DNA of 64,000 nt from Diphasiastrum complanatum (taxonomy: Eukaryota; Streptophyta; Lycopodiopsida; Lycopodiales; Lycopodiaceae): the NCBI GenBank assembly GCA_029204225.1, contig CM055104.1:53902965-53966964 (forward strand), in the 5' to 3' direction. The notes below the pieces were generated by a model. That model saw only the letters and a list, made by a program, of their open reading frames with translations, ran no database searches and had not been told where the DNA came from. This document shows positions 12,524-22,789 of this stretch, one piece after another. Every line of letters starts with the position of its first letter. The first letter of the stretch is position 1. Both the position numbers and the translations under genes were made by a program.

Positions 12524-12646
12524 CTCCTCAAAAATCTAGCTTGATGGAAAACATGATGATCTTGAGCTTGACTCCATGGGCTGAATTGGTCTTTGCTGGT
12601 TCAAAAGGTGTGAAGATCAGCCAATGAGCTTGATGTTTATCTGAGA

Positions 12647-13912
12647 TTACCATATCCATGATAGTGCTTCTTTGATGTTGACATCTTTGATGAACTTGAG
12701 AGCTTTGCACCATCCTAGCATCTTCGAAATTGATTCCTTCCAAATTTCATGTAGATGCTTGACTTTGAGGCTTGCTCCTTCTTCATGTGCATGCTCCTCC
12801 ATGAGAAAATAAAGATTTCCTCTTGACTTATTAGGATCACAAAGATCTAACATCATGTTACCATGATCTAGAGAATTAGACTTATCCAAATTGGCAAGAC
12901 TATGCATGCTATAATAACAAAGTGTTCGCATCATGTCTTCATGCTTGTTTACCATGCTAATCTCAGATCCAATGAGGCTAAATACTTCATTATGGAGATA
13001 AGTGTCTTTAGAAGATGATTCACTTACTCTCATAAAGAGTTTCCAATTTGCCTCAATACAAATTTTCAAACTATGAGTGAACAAATCACTTTTGCTCTTA
13101 CATGACTCAAGAGCATACATTTGATGAAATAACCATTTGCTTTCTAATTGATTTAAAATCAATTTCAATCTTTTAAGAACATCACCTATGTTCTCAAGAG
13201 AGACTTCATACTCAACTATTACGGCTTTACTCCAATTTTGAGATGCAATGATCTCACTAAAGCAAATTGATTTATCAAATGACATAAGAGAAGTAAGTAT
13301 GAGATGTATACCACATGAGATATGCTCCTCTTTCCCTTGAAATGTGAGCCACATGGATTCAACCATATTTCTTGAGTTTATGTTTGGAATCACAATTTGA
13401 GAAGGTCTCTCCTCCTCAATCCTTGGCACACTTGAACCTTGAGAAGGATTCTCCTCCTCAATCTTTGGCACATTTGAACCTTGAGATGACTCCTTAAAAT
13501 CCTCTTCATGGTGCTCCTTTTTGATGGAAATCCGTGACCTCCATGTCTCATAATGATCACAACAAGTATGACCATTCAATATGCACTTCCTATGATTATC
13601 AAGATTACTTATGCTAGAAACATAAGTCCAAAAATCACCACAACTTGGCATGATTTTTCCAATATTGAAATCAAAAGGTATTTCCATCTCAATAAGGCTG
13701 ACTACTTGCTTATGGATATAAGTGTCCACTTTGAATGCTTCACTTATTCTCATAAGAAGTTTACAGCTTGCCTTTAAGATTGAAAACTTACAATTTTCAT
13801 CTTTATGAATGAACACATCATTCACGATCTTATTGAAACCAAAAGATCCAACATTATGAAGATATTTCCATTTCCTTGACTTCATAACTATTGTAAGCTT
13901 AAAGAAAAACAT
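12647..13912 (-). CDS. 421-aa ORF inside the LTR element, copia-derived mosaic
   Basis: A single open minus-strand frame with no complete domain. Two related blocks appear within it, around KLLMRISEAF.VDTYIHKQV and KLFMRVSESSSKDTYLHNEV. A stretch with SQGSSVPRIEEE followed by ICFSEIIASQNWSKAV resembles the linker and first residues of copia reverse transcriptase. The YVDD and RNase H motifs are absent. It may be a product of internal rearrangement kept open by chance or by a gag-like role. Function unknown. Confidence 0.5.
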   Translation of the reverse strand: MFFFKLTIVMKSRKWKYLHNVGSFGFNKIVNDVFIHKDENCKFSILKASCKLLMRISEAFKVDTYIHKQVVSLIEMEIPFDFNIGKIMPSCGDFWTYVSSISNLDNHRKCILNGHTCCDHYETWRSRISIKKEHHEEDFKESSQGSNVPKIEEENPSQGSSVPRIEEERPSQIVIPNINSRNMVESMWLTFQGKEEHISCGIHLILTSLMSFDKSICFSEIIASQNWSKAVIVEYEVSLENIGDVLKRLKLILNQLESKWLFHQMYALESCKSKSDLFTHSLKICIEANWKLFMRVSESSSKDTYLHNEVFSLIGSEISMVNKHEDMMRTLCYYSMHSLANLDKSNSLDHGNMMLDLCDPNKSRGNLYFLMEEHAHEEGASLKVKHLHEIWKESISKMLGWCKALKFIKDVNIKEALSWIW

Positions 13913-14598
13913 ATTTTGCTATCTTTTAAGGCATCACACTCAACTAGTATTGCCTTAATCCACCTTTGAGATACAAAAACCTCTTCAAAGCAAAATGGTT
14001 CTTCATAAGTTGACATGATAGCATAAATGAGACTATTTTCATTTTTTGATTGCTGCTCCTTATTCTTGATTGATTTCTCTTGGATCATAACAATAAGTTT
14101 GAACTTATTTAAAGTTCCAAGCAAAATACTTTCCAAGGACATAAAATAAATCCAAGTTACTTTCTTGAAAGTGACATCTATCTTTGCATCTTGAACCAAA
14201 CAATGCACTTCCAAATGAAAAATTTCAAAAGATTTGACATGTGTTGTGATGGACTCTTGAAGACAAATCTTGCAAGTCCTTGTGAGACTCCAAGCCTCAT
14301 TCACCTTTCCACAAAGGAAACACCTTTCCTTGGACTTGTCCTTCTTGTATTTGCATTTTGAACTTGAAGCTCCATCCTTCACCTTGGCCCCCTTGCTTTG
14401 GTTCTCCTTGGATGGATTGGTCTTCTTTTTATAGCATCTTGAGAAAATATATCCTCCCTTGCCACAAAGGTTGCACTTAGGATCCTTTCTTTCCTTCAAT
14501 AGGATGCCACCTATTGATGCCATGTGAATTAAAACCTGTGATATGATTCTACAAATGTAATTTGTGACTTTCAAGAGACTAGATTTGAACATCTTCAA
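13888..14598 (-). CDS. 236-aa ORF with altered zinc knuckle, gag-like remnant
   Basis: Contains CNLCGKGGYIFSRC, a copia gag zinc knuckle (CX2CX4HX4C) in which the His is Tyr, followed by a Lys-rich stretch. A second Cys cluster (CFLCGKV, CKICLQES) follows. Near the C-terminus FEEVFVSQRWIKAILVECDA resembles the N-terminal edge of copia reverse transcriptase. It looks like gag joined to an RT fragment after loss of protease and integrase. It overlaps the next ORF by 25 bp. Confidence 0.55.
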   Translation of the reverse strand: MKMFKSSLLKVTNYICRIISQVLIHMASIGGILLKERKDPKCNLCGKGGYIFSRCYKKKTNPSKENQSKGAKVKDGASSSKCKYKKDKSKERCFLCGKVNEAWSLTRTCKICLQESITTHVKSFEIFHLEVHCLVQDAKIDVTFKKVTWIYFMSLESILLGTLNKFKLIVMIQEKSIKNKEQQSKNENSLIYAIMSTYEEPFCFEEVFVSQRWIKAILVECDALKDSKICFSLSLQ

Positions 14599-15788
14599 TA
14601 ATCTGGAATAATCTACAAAAGTTCTAACTCACAAACCTAAGAATCAATCTTCACACTAATGACTAGTCACTTGGAAACTTTGCTTTGATCACTAAGACAA
14701 AAGCACACAATCTTTGAATCAAATCACAAAAGAAATCAGATCCAATCTCCTATTGGACTCATAAAATACCAATGACTCTTTCTTCTGAAAATTGAAATGG
14801 ATATGAAAAGATTTGACACCTAGATTTTTCTTTTCACTTGACTAGTTCTCTCAACACTTGAGATTCTTGTACAAAAGATGGGTTTTGTTTCAAACACATG
14901 AAAATAAAACTTAATCACTTCTTTTGGACTCACTCTTGACCCAAATAATCTCACTCTTGAGACTTAGAATGAATTTGATTTGATTTGACAACAAACTATA
15001 CCATCAATTTTTCACAAAGCTTAAAAAATTTAGACAACTGGAGATTAACAAAGATCTCAACCATGCATGAATACTCAAATATGGACTCAACAATCACTCA
15101 AACGAATTGAGTAGGGTTGAACAATGTGACTTGGATCTCAATCTCTTTTCTAGAACTCTCAATTTAAGCCAATCTATGTCAAATTCTACAAGAGATTTGC
15201 ATAGATGCTCTATATGCACTAGAAACTCTCAAAGGTTTCACTTGGAGGACAGATCCAAAGATGTTTTCTAGCAAATTGATGCTTCTAAACTTTACCCTAT
15301 CACTCTTGAACAAATCTAGAGTGATGGTACAATGGATTTCAACCTCTCACCTTGCATATCACTCCTTAACCTATGATTTTTAGCAAAATCTCTCTCAACT
15401 TCAACATGCACTCAAAAAATCAGAGATAATCAATTACTGTACCTAATTCAAGCTTCAAATTTAATTTCTTGGCTGATCTAATCCAAGAACTAATCAAGGG
15501 ATTAAATTCTCTATAGAAAATGCTTGATTTTGCACCAAAAATCTCTCAAATTGGGTGTGTGAGTCAAATTGTACAAATTTTTGAATTTTCTCAACCAAAA
15601 TCGGAGCTGTATGGCCTCACATGTGTGAAAAGAGTTCCTACAGCCCACAACAAGTTCTAGTCCAAAAATTTTGAGGATAGCTATCAAATCCAACTCGCTA
15701 CACAAAATTTGACTAGTTTCCAAAAAAATGCAAATTTTGGCTTTGATTTGGATTAACCCTATCAATTTCAACAAAAACTCTTGTACTT
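14599..15788 (-). other. Untranslated leader of the LTR element
   Basis: AT-rich sequence between the primer-binding site and the first long ORF. No domain seen. It includes one more CACATGTGTG motif near 15617. Confidence 0.5.
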
Positions 15789-15801
15789 GGCTCTGATACC
15801 A
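15789..15801 (-). other. Primer-binding site (initiator tRNA-Met)
   Basis: Minus strand reads TGGTATCAGAGCC directly after the 5' LTR, the classic plant copia primer site. Confidence 0.9.
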
Positions 15802-16633
15802 TGTGGAAAAAATACAAAAAGGACCAAGAGTGGATCCTAATCTGATCCTCAAGAGGGATTGGTTGTCAGATTACTTGATCTATCAATCTACTTCAGATTA
15901 AAATCAATCTAGATCAATTCTAGACACAAAATCCTAACAAGAACAATCATTAATTGAAGGTAAGTGTACTTTATGGTTTCACACGTGTGAAACACTGTCT
16001 GAGTACGGACTCCAACCTGAAAATCAAGTACACATTGATAGAACTTCAAAACAGTCAAAACAAATGTAGACAAATGGAGAGAATCACTCAAATTTGCTTC
16101 CAAAACCAAGATTGGTGTCTCACATTGATTATGGCCAAATGTGGCTCTATATATAAAATAAGTGGGAGCTCGTGGTACTGATCATCCCTCTGATCCCACA
16201 TGTGTGAAGGTGATTTGTCATATGATGATTCATTATGCAAAACTGACACTTGGACAAAACCTTCTATTTTGAGCACTTTTGGTCCATTTTTCTTCTATAT
16301 GGAGATCTACTTGGAAATCTTCTAGAACTCAAAATTCGCCTATTTCAGCTTATTCCACATGTGTGAGCTATCCTCTACACATGGGATATGACACCTAACC
16401 AAAGGATGTGGCTCATGCAATCAATAGATTGATGCCATGTGTCATATGTCTAGAAAACTAGTTTTTGGCCTTTTTAGCCACTAGAACTTGAATTAAATCA
16501 TATGTACATCCTATATGATTATGGTACATGACAAGTACACTAGTTCCACACGTGGGAACAGGCTCCACACATGCGTGTTTATCTATATACAAGACTTTTG
16601 GCCTCTACCGAACTTATTTTTGCATTTTTCACA
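15802..16633 (-). repeat. 5' LTR of the non-autonomous element
   Basis: 832 bp, same length as its partner and colinear throughout. Terminal TGTG/CACA. Followed by the target duplication ATTTT at 16634. Confidence 0.93.
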
Positions 16634-18015
16634 ATTTTGCAGATATGAACTGAGATAGTTTTTTCTGATTGAAAATCTAGATCCAATCTCATTGTCTGAT
16701 TGATTTGATTCGAAAAAATGGCTGCTCCTGGAGGTGATTAGCCTCAAAAAGTCAATTCAATCATTGTTAGGAGATCACCCCATAACACGATGACATTTGT
16801 TTTGGGACTTTGACTTGAAAAAGAGTAATCTTTTTTGGTGTTTTTTTAATAGTTCTAGTTTTAGGCCAAAATCATGGATTTTTTTAATAAATATTTAAAT
16901 TTTCTTTTTTAAAAAAGCCAAAAAAATGCATATTTTAAATAAAGAACTACAAGTTTTTTGTTGCAAACTTCATAAAACCATCATAATTACAAATGAAATA
17001 ATAATTTAAGAGAACAAATGATTTTTGAAACTCGAAATCCCATTGAAATACAAAACAACTTAAATTATATTTGCAAATTCTTTTTTTAAAGTACATTTTC
17101 TAAGGAATTTTCACTGATGCCTCTCAATTCAGAACTTGACATATTCTCAACACTCTCGTTTTCAGCTGATGAAGTGGAAGACCAATTTTCACTCCCTTTT
17201 TTCCTCCTGGTTTTTGACAGATTTCACATGCCCATGCCCACCATTGTCGCGGCATACCAACAACAAAATAATTGATATTTGTAGTACAAATGGGTATCGT
17301 TCCTATTGGGGCAATAAAAAGGCTAATACTGTCATTATTAGTGCAAAACCAGAAATAACTAAGAATGAATGGAATGGAATATAAAATGATTGCAATTGGG
17401 TCATCAACAGATGTTTCCACAAGGGCTGCCAGTACAACCTTTCAAAGAAAACAAAACACCATACTGAATACTTCATTATGGTTTTCAGATTCAAATGGGA
17501 GTGAACTCAAGAAAGCAAATACTTCGGCAAAAGGAAAAGCCACACAGTGTTTCCGTTATCTTGACAGTAGCTTATCATGAATCTAACTCCTATGATCTGC
17601 GCAAATCACAAGATTGAAGGCTAGAGACACTTCACTAGACAATTCCAGTCCAAACTCTGTGTAATAAGCATTGCATACAGTGCCATAAACTTTCTGTTAA
17701 CCAAAATGAATCACCATGAAAAGCATAGAAAGTATTCACAGTAGAAACAAGTTGTGTGTGATTTAGAACACTCAGATTTACATTATCTGTATTCACCATT
17801 TGCTAATTACAAAGATGTGTTCAGTCTAAGCACTGCAAAGAAGAGAGATTGCTACACCTCTATACAAGAATCTGAGAACACAATGGTTTTGAACTTGTAG
17901 ATGAATAACAAATATGAAAATCTACATTAAAGCACCAACAGAGCTTCACAGGCCTCTGTTCTACATTGTGTCTGAATGATCTACAATGGCATAAGCCTGA
18001 CAAGTTATAGCCAGA
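16634..18015. other. No recognised gene
   Basis: Begins with the continuation of the interrupted gypsy leader and becomes very AT-rich at 16800-17100. Short frames at 17124-17580 on both strands show no known domain. It could hold a decayed host fragment but I cannot name one. Confidence 0.35.
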
Positions 18016-18021
18016 GAAATT

Positions 18022-18300
18022 CGTGCAAGAGAGAAGAGGGCTCTGCAACTGCTTCAAGAAACAAGCAAATGGGACTTTGACACATGTAACAGGGCTTCAT
18101 AGACCAATGGAATGCTACCAAATAGTTCTGTCAGTTAGAAACAAAGTTTTGATGGAGATATCTGAAAAGTGCCTTCAGAGATGGTGCCAAATGTTTGTAG
18201 ACAGCCACAACAGTGTGCAAGAGGGAAGAGGCACTTCAAACTGCCTAAAGAAAGAAAGCAAATGGCCATTTGCCATGTGGAACAGGACTTTCATAAGCCA
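18022..18300. repeat. Degenerate two-copy duplication, about 194-bp spacing
   Basis: CAAGAG(A/G)GAAGAGG...AACTGC near 18026 recurs near 18220, each followed by AAGCAAATGG and a related tail. Strongly diverged. Confidence 0.5.
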
Positions 18301-19232
18301 ATAGCATATTGGAAATGCGTTGGAAATGCACTAGAAATGCACTAGCTTCTGCATTCACTGCCCATAGAAATCATTTACAAACTGCCTCTGGAACTGCCAC
18401 TTGAGATGAGAGGTGCGATGGCTGCCAGAGATCGCTGACCTGTGTAAGGAGAGAGAGAGAGAGAGAAAAAGTGCGAAGGTGGGCTGGCTGCAAACTGCCC
18501 AAAAACTAGCTGTAGGATGTCGCTGGCTGAAGGTGCGATGGTGGCTTCTTCGTTGCCCTGCAAAAGTGCGAAGAGAGAGAGGGAGAAGTGCGAAGCTGCC
18601 TTTGCTTTCCCTGGAAACTGCCTCTTGGAGGAACGTGCCCTCAAAATACCTAACTGAACTGAGCACTCTTAATAAGGGCAAGAGGTCCAATATGAAGTGA
18701 TAGCCTTACAAAATAGGTCTTCCGCAAAGATCTTTGTTGCCTTGATTAATAGGCCTATGAACATTAAAGGCTGCTTTTACTAAGAAAATAACATTGTTGC
18801 TAAGAGGGCCTTAGTGCCATAAAGCAGATTTGATTCATGAAACACTAAATACAACTTATCAATATCCTATACACTGTGATAAAAGAGAAAGGCTTCAAAT
18901 TTAGCAGTATAAAGCCAAAAACTTAAATAAATGTCGAAACCATGCCACCACAACCATAATTGAGATAAAACATAACAATTCATAAAACACATACATTACA
19001 TTGCATTTAAAAAATACAGAGCTTGCGTTTCACAAAACCAGACGCGTGTTGCACAAAAAAACACACTATATTAATTCAAGAGATGTATCAAAATAACATT
19101 ACGTATCTTGTCACATACGGCTGGGTCTGTTTTTTATGCTACAGTCTAACTATATGCCGCTTCATCTACTGTCAAAATTTTCATAGAAATAATCCGTCAC
19201 ATACGGCTGGACCTTATCTAGTCTTAGCATTC
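18301..19232. other. Unassigned region plus 3' flank of the small ORF
   Basis: 18301-18700 holds a short GA-rich segment with no recognised product. From about 19230 down to 18960, read on the minus strand, the sequence matches the 3' flanks of the small ORF at 52.7 kb and 57.4 kb. Shared motifs are AGCCGTATGTG twice, GATACATCT, and TTTTGTGCAA followed by CGCG. It is therefore part of the same transposable unit. Confidence 0.55.
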
Positions 19233-19520
19233 CTATGAGTCCTCCACTAACTCCTCGCTCTGGTCAGGTGCATTGTTCTCTCGCTCTCGCTTGGCCTCCT
19301 GGTTAGCCCGACGAATTCACACCCTTTCTCTGACCATGGCCAGCTGCCGTGCAGTGAAGTTAATTCCAATCCGCTCAACCCCATCCCCCTCGACAGCGGG
19401 GCAGGGATTTGCAGCTCCGGGTGTCTCTGCCGAGTCTGTCGCAACATCTTTGCAATGTCTGCTGCCTTTTGCTTCCGATGTCGTTCGTTGTGACTGCGGA
19501 CATCTTCCAAGAGCTTCTCC
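19233..19520 (-). pseudogene. Small hAT-associated ORF, copy 2 (frameshifted)
   Basis: Minus strand: LLEDVRSHNERHRKQKAADI and MLRQTRQRHPELQIPAP in one frame, then after a frameshift near 19400 ERIGINFTARQLAMVRERV, an in-frame stop, and RRANQEAKRERENNAPD, ending EELVEDS and a stop at 19233-19235. It aligns end to end with the 121-aa ORF at 57035-57400, except that the N-terminal Met region is missing. No transposase is left beside it. Basic and coiled-coil-like; function unknown. Confidence 0.7.
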
Positions 19521-19882
19521 CTCTGCACACAAAGAAACCCGTCAAGCAATATACCATGATGGAAATAAACTATGAAAATCACAAAACAAGCCTAAATTGC
19601 ATTCGAACGGATACAGAGCAAACGCTCATGTCAATTGGTGTGTGCTCTGCCATCTCAACCGAAAAGGCCTCACAACAGCACACTGGCGTCCGGGTACCAT
19701 AGGGTTCTGTCACTCCACCATAGAGTTCTGTGACTCTCTCACTCTCTGTCTCTCTCTGCGCTGGTCGCGTTGGGCGATCGTGCCCTTGGCGCTGGGCGAT
19801 GGCGTGCGCTGCTGATCCCACCTGCTGCTGACTGCGATCCACGCTGGCTGCCATCCGTGCTGCCTACCCGATCGCTGCCTGA

Positions 19883-20591
19883 TTGTGGAGCGCTCCACGC
19901 CGTTACTTGCCCATGCTCCCTCCCCCCCCCCATACCTCAACCTCTGCGGCTCCAGCGTTGGCCTCAACCTCAACGCTGTCACCAGATACTACCTCAGTGT
20001 TGATGCCCACCTCCACATCTGTGCGGTCTTCTGTTTCTTCACCTGTCTCTTCTACGCCAGTGCAAGAACAACTGGCAGAAGATGAGCAAGTAGAAGGAGG
20101 ACATTTGGAAGAGAATTTGCTTTCTGCCCTTGCTGGAAAAGTTAAAACCCTTGAAGAAAAGCTTCAAATCTAGACAAAGTCATGGGCCGAAGTGGTTAAA
20201 AATCCCAAACAACTCATCTCCAAGACAATGGAAGAGCAAGAAAAGCGGATGGCGAAGACACTCAACATCAGGGTACGAGGAGTGAAATTTGAAGGAAAAG
20301 ACCTGCTTGCTAAATCAAATGCATATATTTCTTCCACTTTTTCAGTATCTGAGGAAGCCATTGTTGGGAGGGTAAGCTCCAACCCTCTGTGGTTTTTATG
20401 CGGTTTAAAGATGCAAACCTTCGGCAAACGGTTTTACGCAGATGATGATGTCTAAAAGGATCTAACCAATATGTGGATGAAGACTTGACTCCACTGCAAT
20501 GGGCTGAACGGAAGAAACTAATAACAGAAGGAAGAAGCAAAGGACAACGAGTTCTTTTCAGAGATGGTCGGCCAATTTTTGTTAAGTTATG
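19883..20591 (+). pseudogene. LINE ORF1p-like protein without ORF2
   Basis: One plus-strand frame runs from 19883 to about 20455 with a TAG at 20171. It has a Ser/Thr-rich N-terminus, a short coiled coil (LLSALAGKVKTLEEKLQ) and an RRM-like start (KRMAKTLNIRVRGV). After a frameshift near 20380-20460 the C-terminal domain follows (YVDEDLTPLQWAERKKLI, then LFRDGRPIFVKL) to a stop at about 20591. This order (coiled coil, RRM, CTD) is that of L1-type ORF1p, an RNA-binding chaperone that coats LINE RNA. No reverse transcriptase follows. Related to the ORF at 36118. Confidence 0.65.
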
Positions 20592-20795
20592 AGTTTGAAA
20601 GTACAGAGATTGAAGAGTAGAGAAATTCAAAGGCACTCTCCTGCGTGAGAGTATTTTTCTGCCTTGAGAGTTAATAGTAGTTCATTTTTAGTTTTAAGTT
20701 CTTGTTGTATGAGCCACAGTGCTCTTGGGTTTCTAGCACACTTGATATGTACTTTTCCTAGTCCTATATACCTTAGGGTATCTCACGGACATTAA

Positions 20796-20799
<4 letters not shown>

Positions 20800-20867
<68 letters not shown>
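20800..20867. repeat. (CT)n microsatellite
   Basis: Pure CT tract of 68 bp, directly after ATTAATAAAT at the 3' end of the ORF1p unit. Confidence 0.97.
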
Positions 20868-20869
<2 letters not shown>

Positions 20870-20879
20870 GGGTCTCTGG

Positions 20880-21175
20880 TAGCACAGGTTTGGGGTCCGC
20901 AGCTTGTTTTCAGTTTTTTTTTTTAAATGTGTCCGGGTCCCGGACGCGTCTATGCCCGGACACTGGACGCGTCCTGCGTTCAAAAAAAAAACTTTAAAAA
21001 AAAATGGGCGCTCCCGACTTTACGCCCGGGGGTAGGGCACGGACACGAAATGGCTGTGTACGGCCCGAAACCTCATGTCTGATATATATATATATATATA
21101 TATATCAGAGGTGCTCGTCCAGGTCGGACGCGGGCAATCCGCATCCGTGTCCCCCGCATTTGGACTTGGTTGCGT
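20880..21175. mobile_element. MITE-like pieces of the GGACGCG family around (TA)n
   Basis: GGACGCGTC and related motifs flank a (TA)n tract at 21081-21106, with GCCCGGACAC and GGTCGGACGCGGGC on either side. It appears to be two element ends meeting at one TA tract, but the outer borders are not clear. Confidence 0.5.
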
Positions 21176-21231
21176 CCAATTTTTTCTAAAAAAAATTTTT
21201 AAGACTAAATAACACTAAAAAAACTAAAAAA

Positions 21232-21897
21232 AAGAAAAGAAAGCGGAAGCGTTGTGACCCCTGGACGCACCCCTGGCGCGTCCAAACCCAGATGCGCTTG
21301 TCACTCTTCTGGTGAGCATTGCTTTCCCCCAGAGACTTCTGGTCCTGAGAGCTTGTCACTTATGGTGAGCGTTCATCTTTCCCAAATCCTCTAGTGAGCG
21401 TTCACTTCTTTGAGACAGTCACTTATGCACCCTAAACCCTAAATAAGTAATATGTTTGCCATGCAAACCATCATCTTCACTCCAAACCACTTTCAAATCT
21501 TTCTTTGTCGCTTTTTTGGAGCTTAGTTCCCAATGAAGGTTCATAATAATTTATAAACTACTCATTAGTCATCGTTGTTTGGTAATATCTCAGTTATGGG
21601 AGGCATGGGCAGTGGTTAGGTTTGTTGCAAAATTTTTTGGGTACCGTTTTCTTATTTTTTAACAGGAGGAGGGAGGTGGGTGCCAGACACCCTCTGATAA
21701 TTAATCCCGCGGGGGGAGGGCCATAAATTGCTTTTATTTCGCTTTGGGAATGTGGGACAGCGTGGGCAAGTGCCTGTCTTTTTTTTTTAAATTTAAAAAT
21801 GGGGGACGCGTCCGGACGCGGACGCACCCCTGAGGCATCTGTGTCCGGAAGCGGACGCGGACGGGTGTCCGCATCTAGGGTCCGCTTCCTTAGCCTT

Positions 21898-21898
<1 letters not shown>
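21232..21898 (-). mobile_element. MITE-like element, copy B
   Basis: Reverse-oriented homologue of copy A (2325-2905). The ends are inverted: AAGAAAGCGGAAGCG at 21236 against a right end whose complement reads GGCTAAGGAAGCGGACCC. Both ends carry clustered CGCGTCC/GGACGC motifs. The right end abuts (TA)n. About 667 bp, no ORF. Confidence 0.7.

Positions 21899-21932
<34 letters not shown>
21899..21932. repeat. (TA)n at the centre of an inverted repeat
   Basis: Seventeen TA units. The 25 bp on each side are inverted copies with one mismatch (TCTAGGGTCCGCTTCC... against ...AAAGCGGACCCTAGA), so two element ends face each other across the tract. Confidence 0.9.
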
Positions 21933-21935
<3 letters not shown>

Positions 21936-22163
21936 CTAAGAAAGCGGACCCTAGACACGGACGCGCATCCGGACCCGTGTCCACGTCCGCGTCTGGTCGC
22001 GGACGCCTCAGGGGTACGTCCGCGTCCACCATTTTGAAATTTTTTTTTTCATAAAATAAAAATACAGGCACCTGCCCACGTTGTCCCCCATCCCAAAAAC
22101 AAAATAAAAGCAATTCATGGCCCCTGTTTTTTCCCCGGAATTAATTATCAGAGGGTGTCTGGA
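21933..22163 (+). mobile_element. MITE-like element, copy C (truncated)
   Basis: Starts AAGGCTAAGAAAGCGGACCC at (TA)n and is colinear with copy A as far as ATTATCAGAGGGTGTCTGG. It is then replaced by retrotransposon-like sequence at about 22163. Confidence 0.65.
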
Positions 22164-22785
22164 TAATGTAAATTTTGTACATAAGTGGATTCCACACATG
22201 TGAGGCCAATATGCCACGTGGCAAACCACTCCTAATATAGGTTAATGTCTATTTGGTGGTCATTCCTACTTTATAGGACCTACACCTAAGTTTAAGGTGA
22301 AAATTTGACCAACTAGCTACCTACCAAGCATAAGTCTAGGATCTAGGCTAGGGTTTCATTTTAGGGAAAGAAGGGTGAGTTAACTTCCTTATTACATGCT
22401 GGAAATCCACCTAACTTCAAGAAGGAAGTCAAATTTGCTATGTATTCCAAGCTCTCATAGTGAGAAGATAGAAAAATTTTGGAGCTCATTGGCAATCTCA
22501 AGCTAGTTCACTATGTATATTGAGTTTTTGTGATCCAAATGAAAGCAAATCAATTTCTACTTGTTTCTCAGGTTGAAGGTCGTACTACAGCCTGTAGTAC
22601 ACACGTGTGGTCTCGGATTTCAATTTTGATCAATGCTTTTGATTGTGAATGCTTGTTGTTTGTCAAATTGCCAATCTAGATCAACTTTTTTGTGTCTAGT
22701 TTTTTGATAGATTCTTAAGCAAGCATCCAATCACTCTTGTGGATCTTTTGTAGATCCATTTATGGTCCTAAACTACAGTACTTTC
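22164..22785 (-). other. Possible LTR remnant with CACGTG/CATGTG motifs
   Basis: Lies where the 3' part of the copia element should be. It carries CACACATGTGAG near 22193 and ACACACGTGTGG near 22600, as in the LTRs at 11.7 and 15.8 kb. No exact match to the 5' LTR at 25107 was found, so the assignment is tentative. Confidence 0.3.
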
Positions 22786-22789
22786 ACAG

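Larger units (their letters stand above)
11692..16633 (-). mobile_element. Complete non-autonomous LTR retrotransposon (4,942 bp, copia-type)
   Basis: Two 832-bp LTRs (11692-12523 and 15802-16633) begin TGTG and end CACA and differ at roughly 23 sites, about 97% identity by eye. Both flanks carry the 5-bp duplication ATTTT (11687-11691 and 16634-16638). The primer-binding site lies inside the right LTR on the minus strand, and a purine run (GAGGAG on the minus strand) abuts the left LTR, so the element reads right to left. The interior lacks recognisable integrase and a complete reverse transcriptase. Insertion is younger than the gypsy element it splits. Structure is certain; lineage is copia by primer site and zinc-knuckle and RT-like fragments. 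Confidence 0.93.

Noticed and set aside
17124-17580. Overlapping frames of 60-98 aa on both strands
   Set aside because: No recognisable domain, no start context or splice structure I could defend, and no homologous copy in the window.
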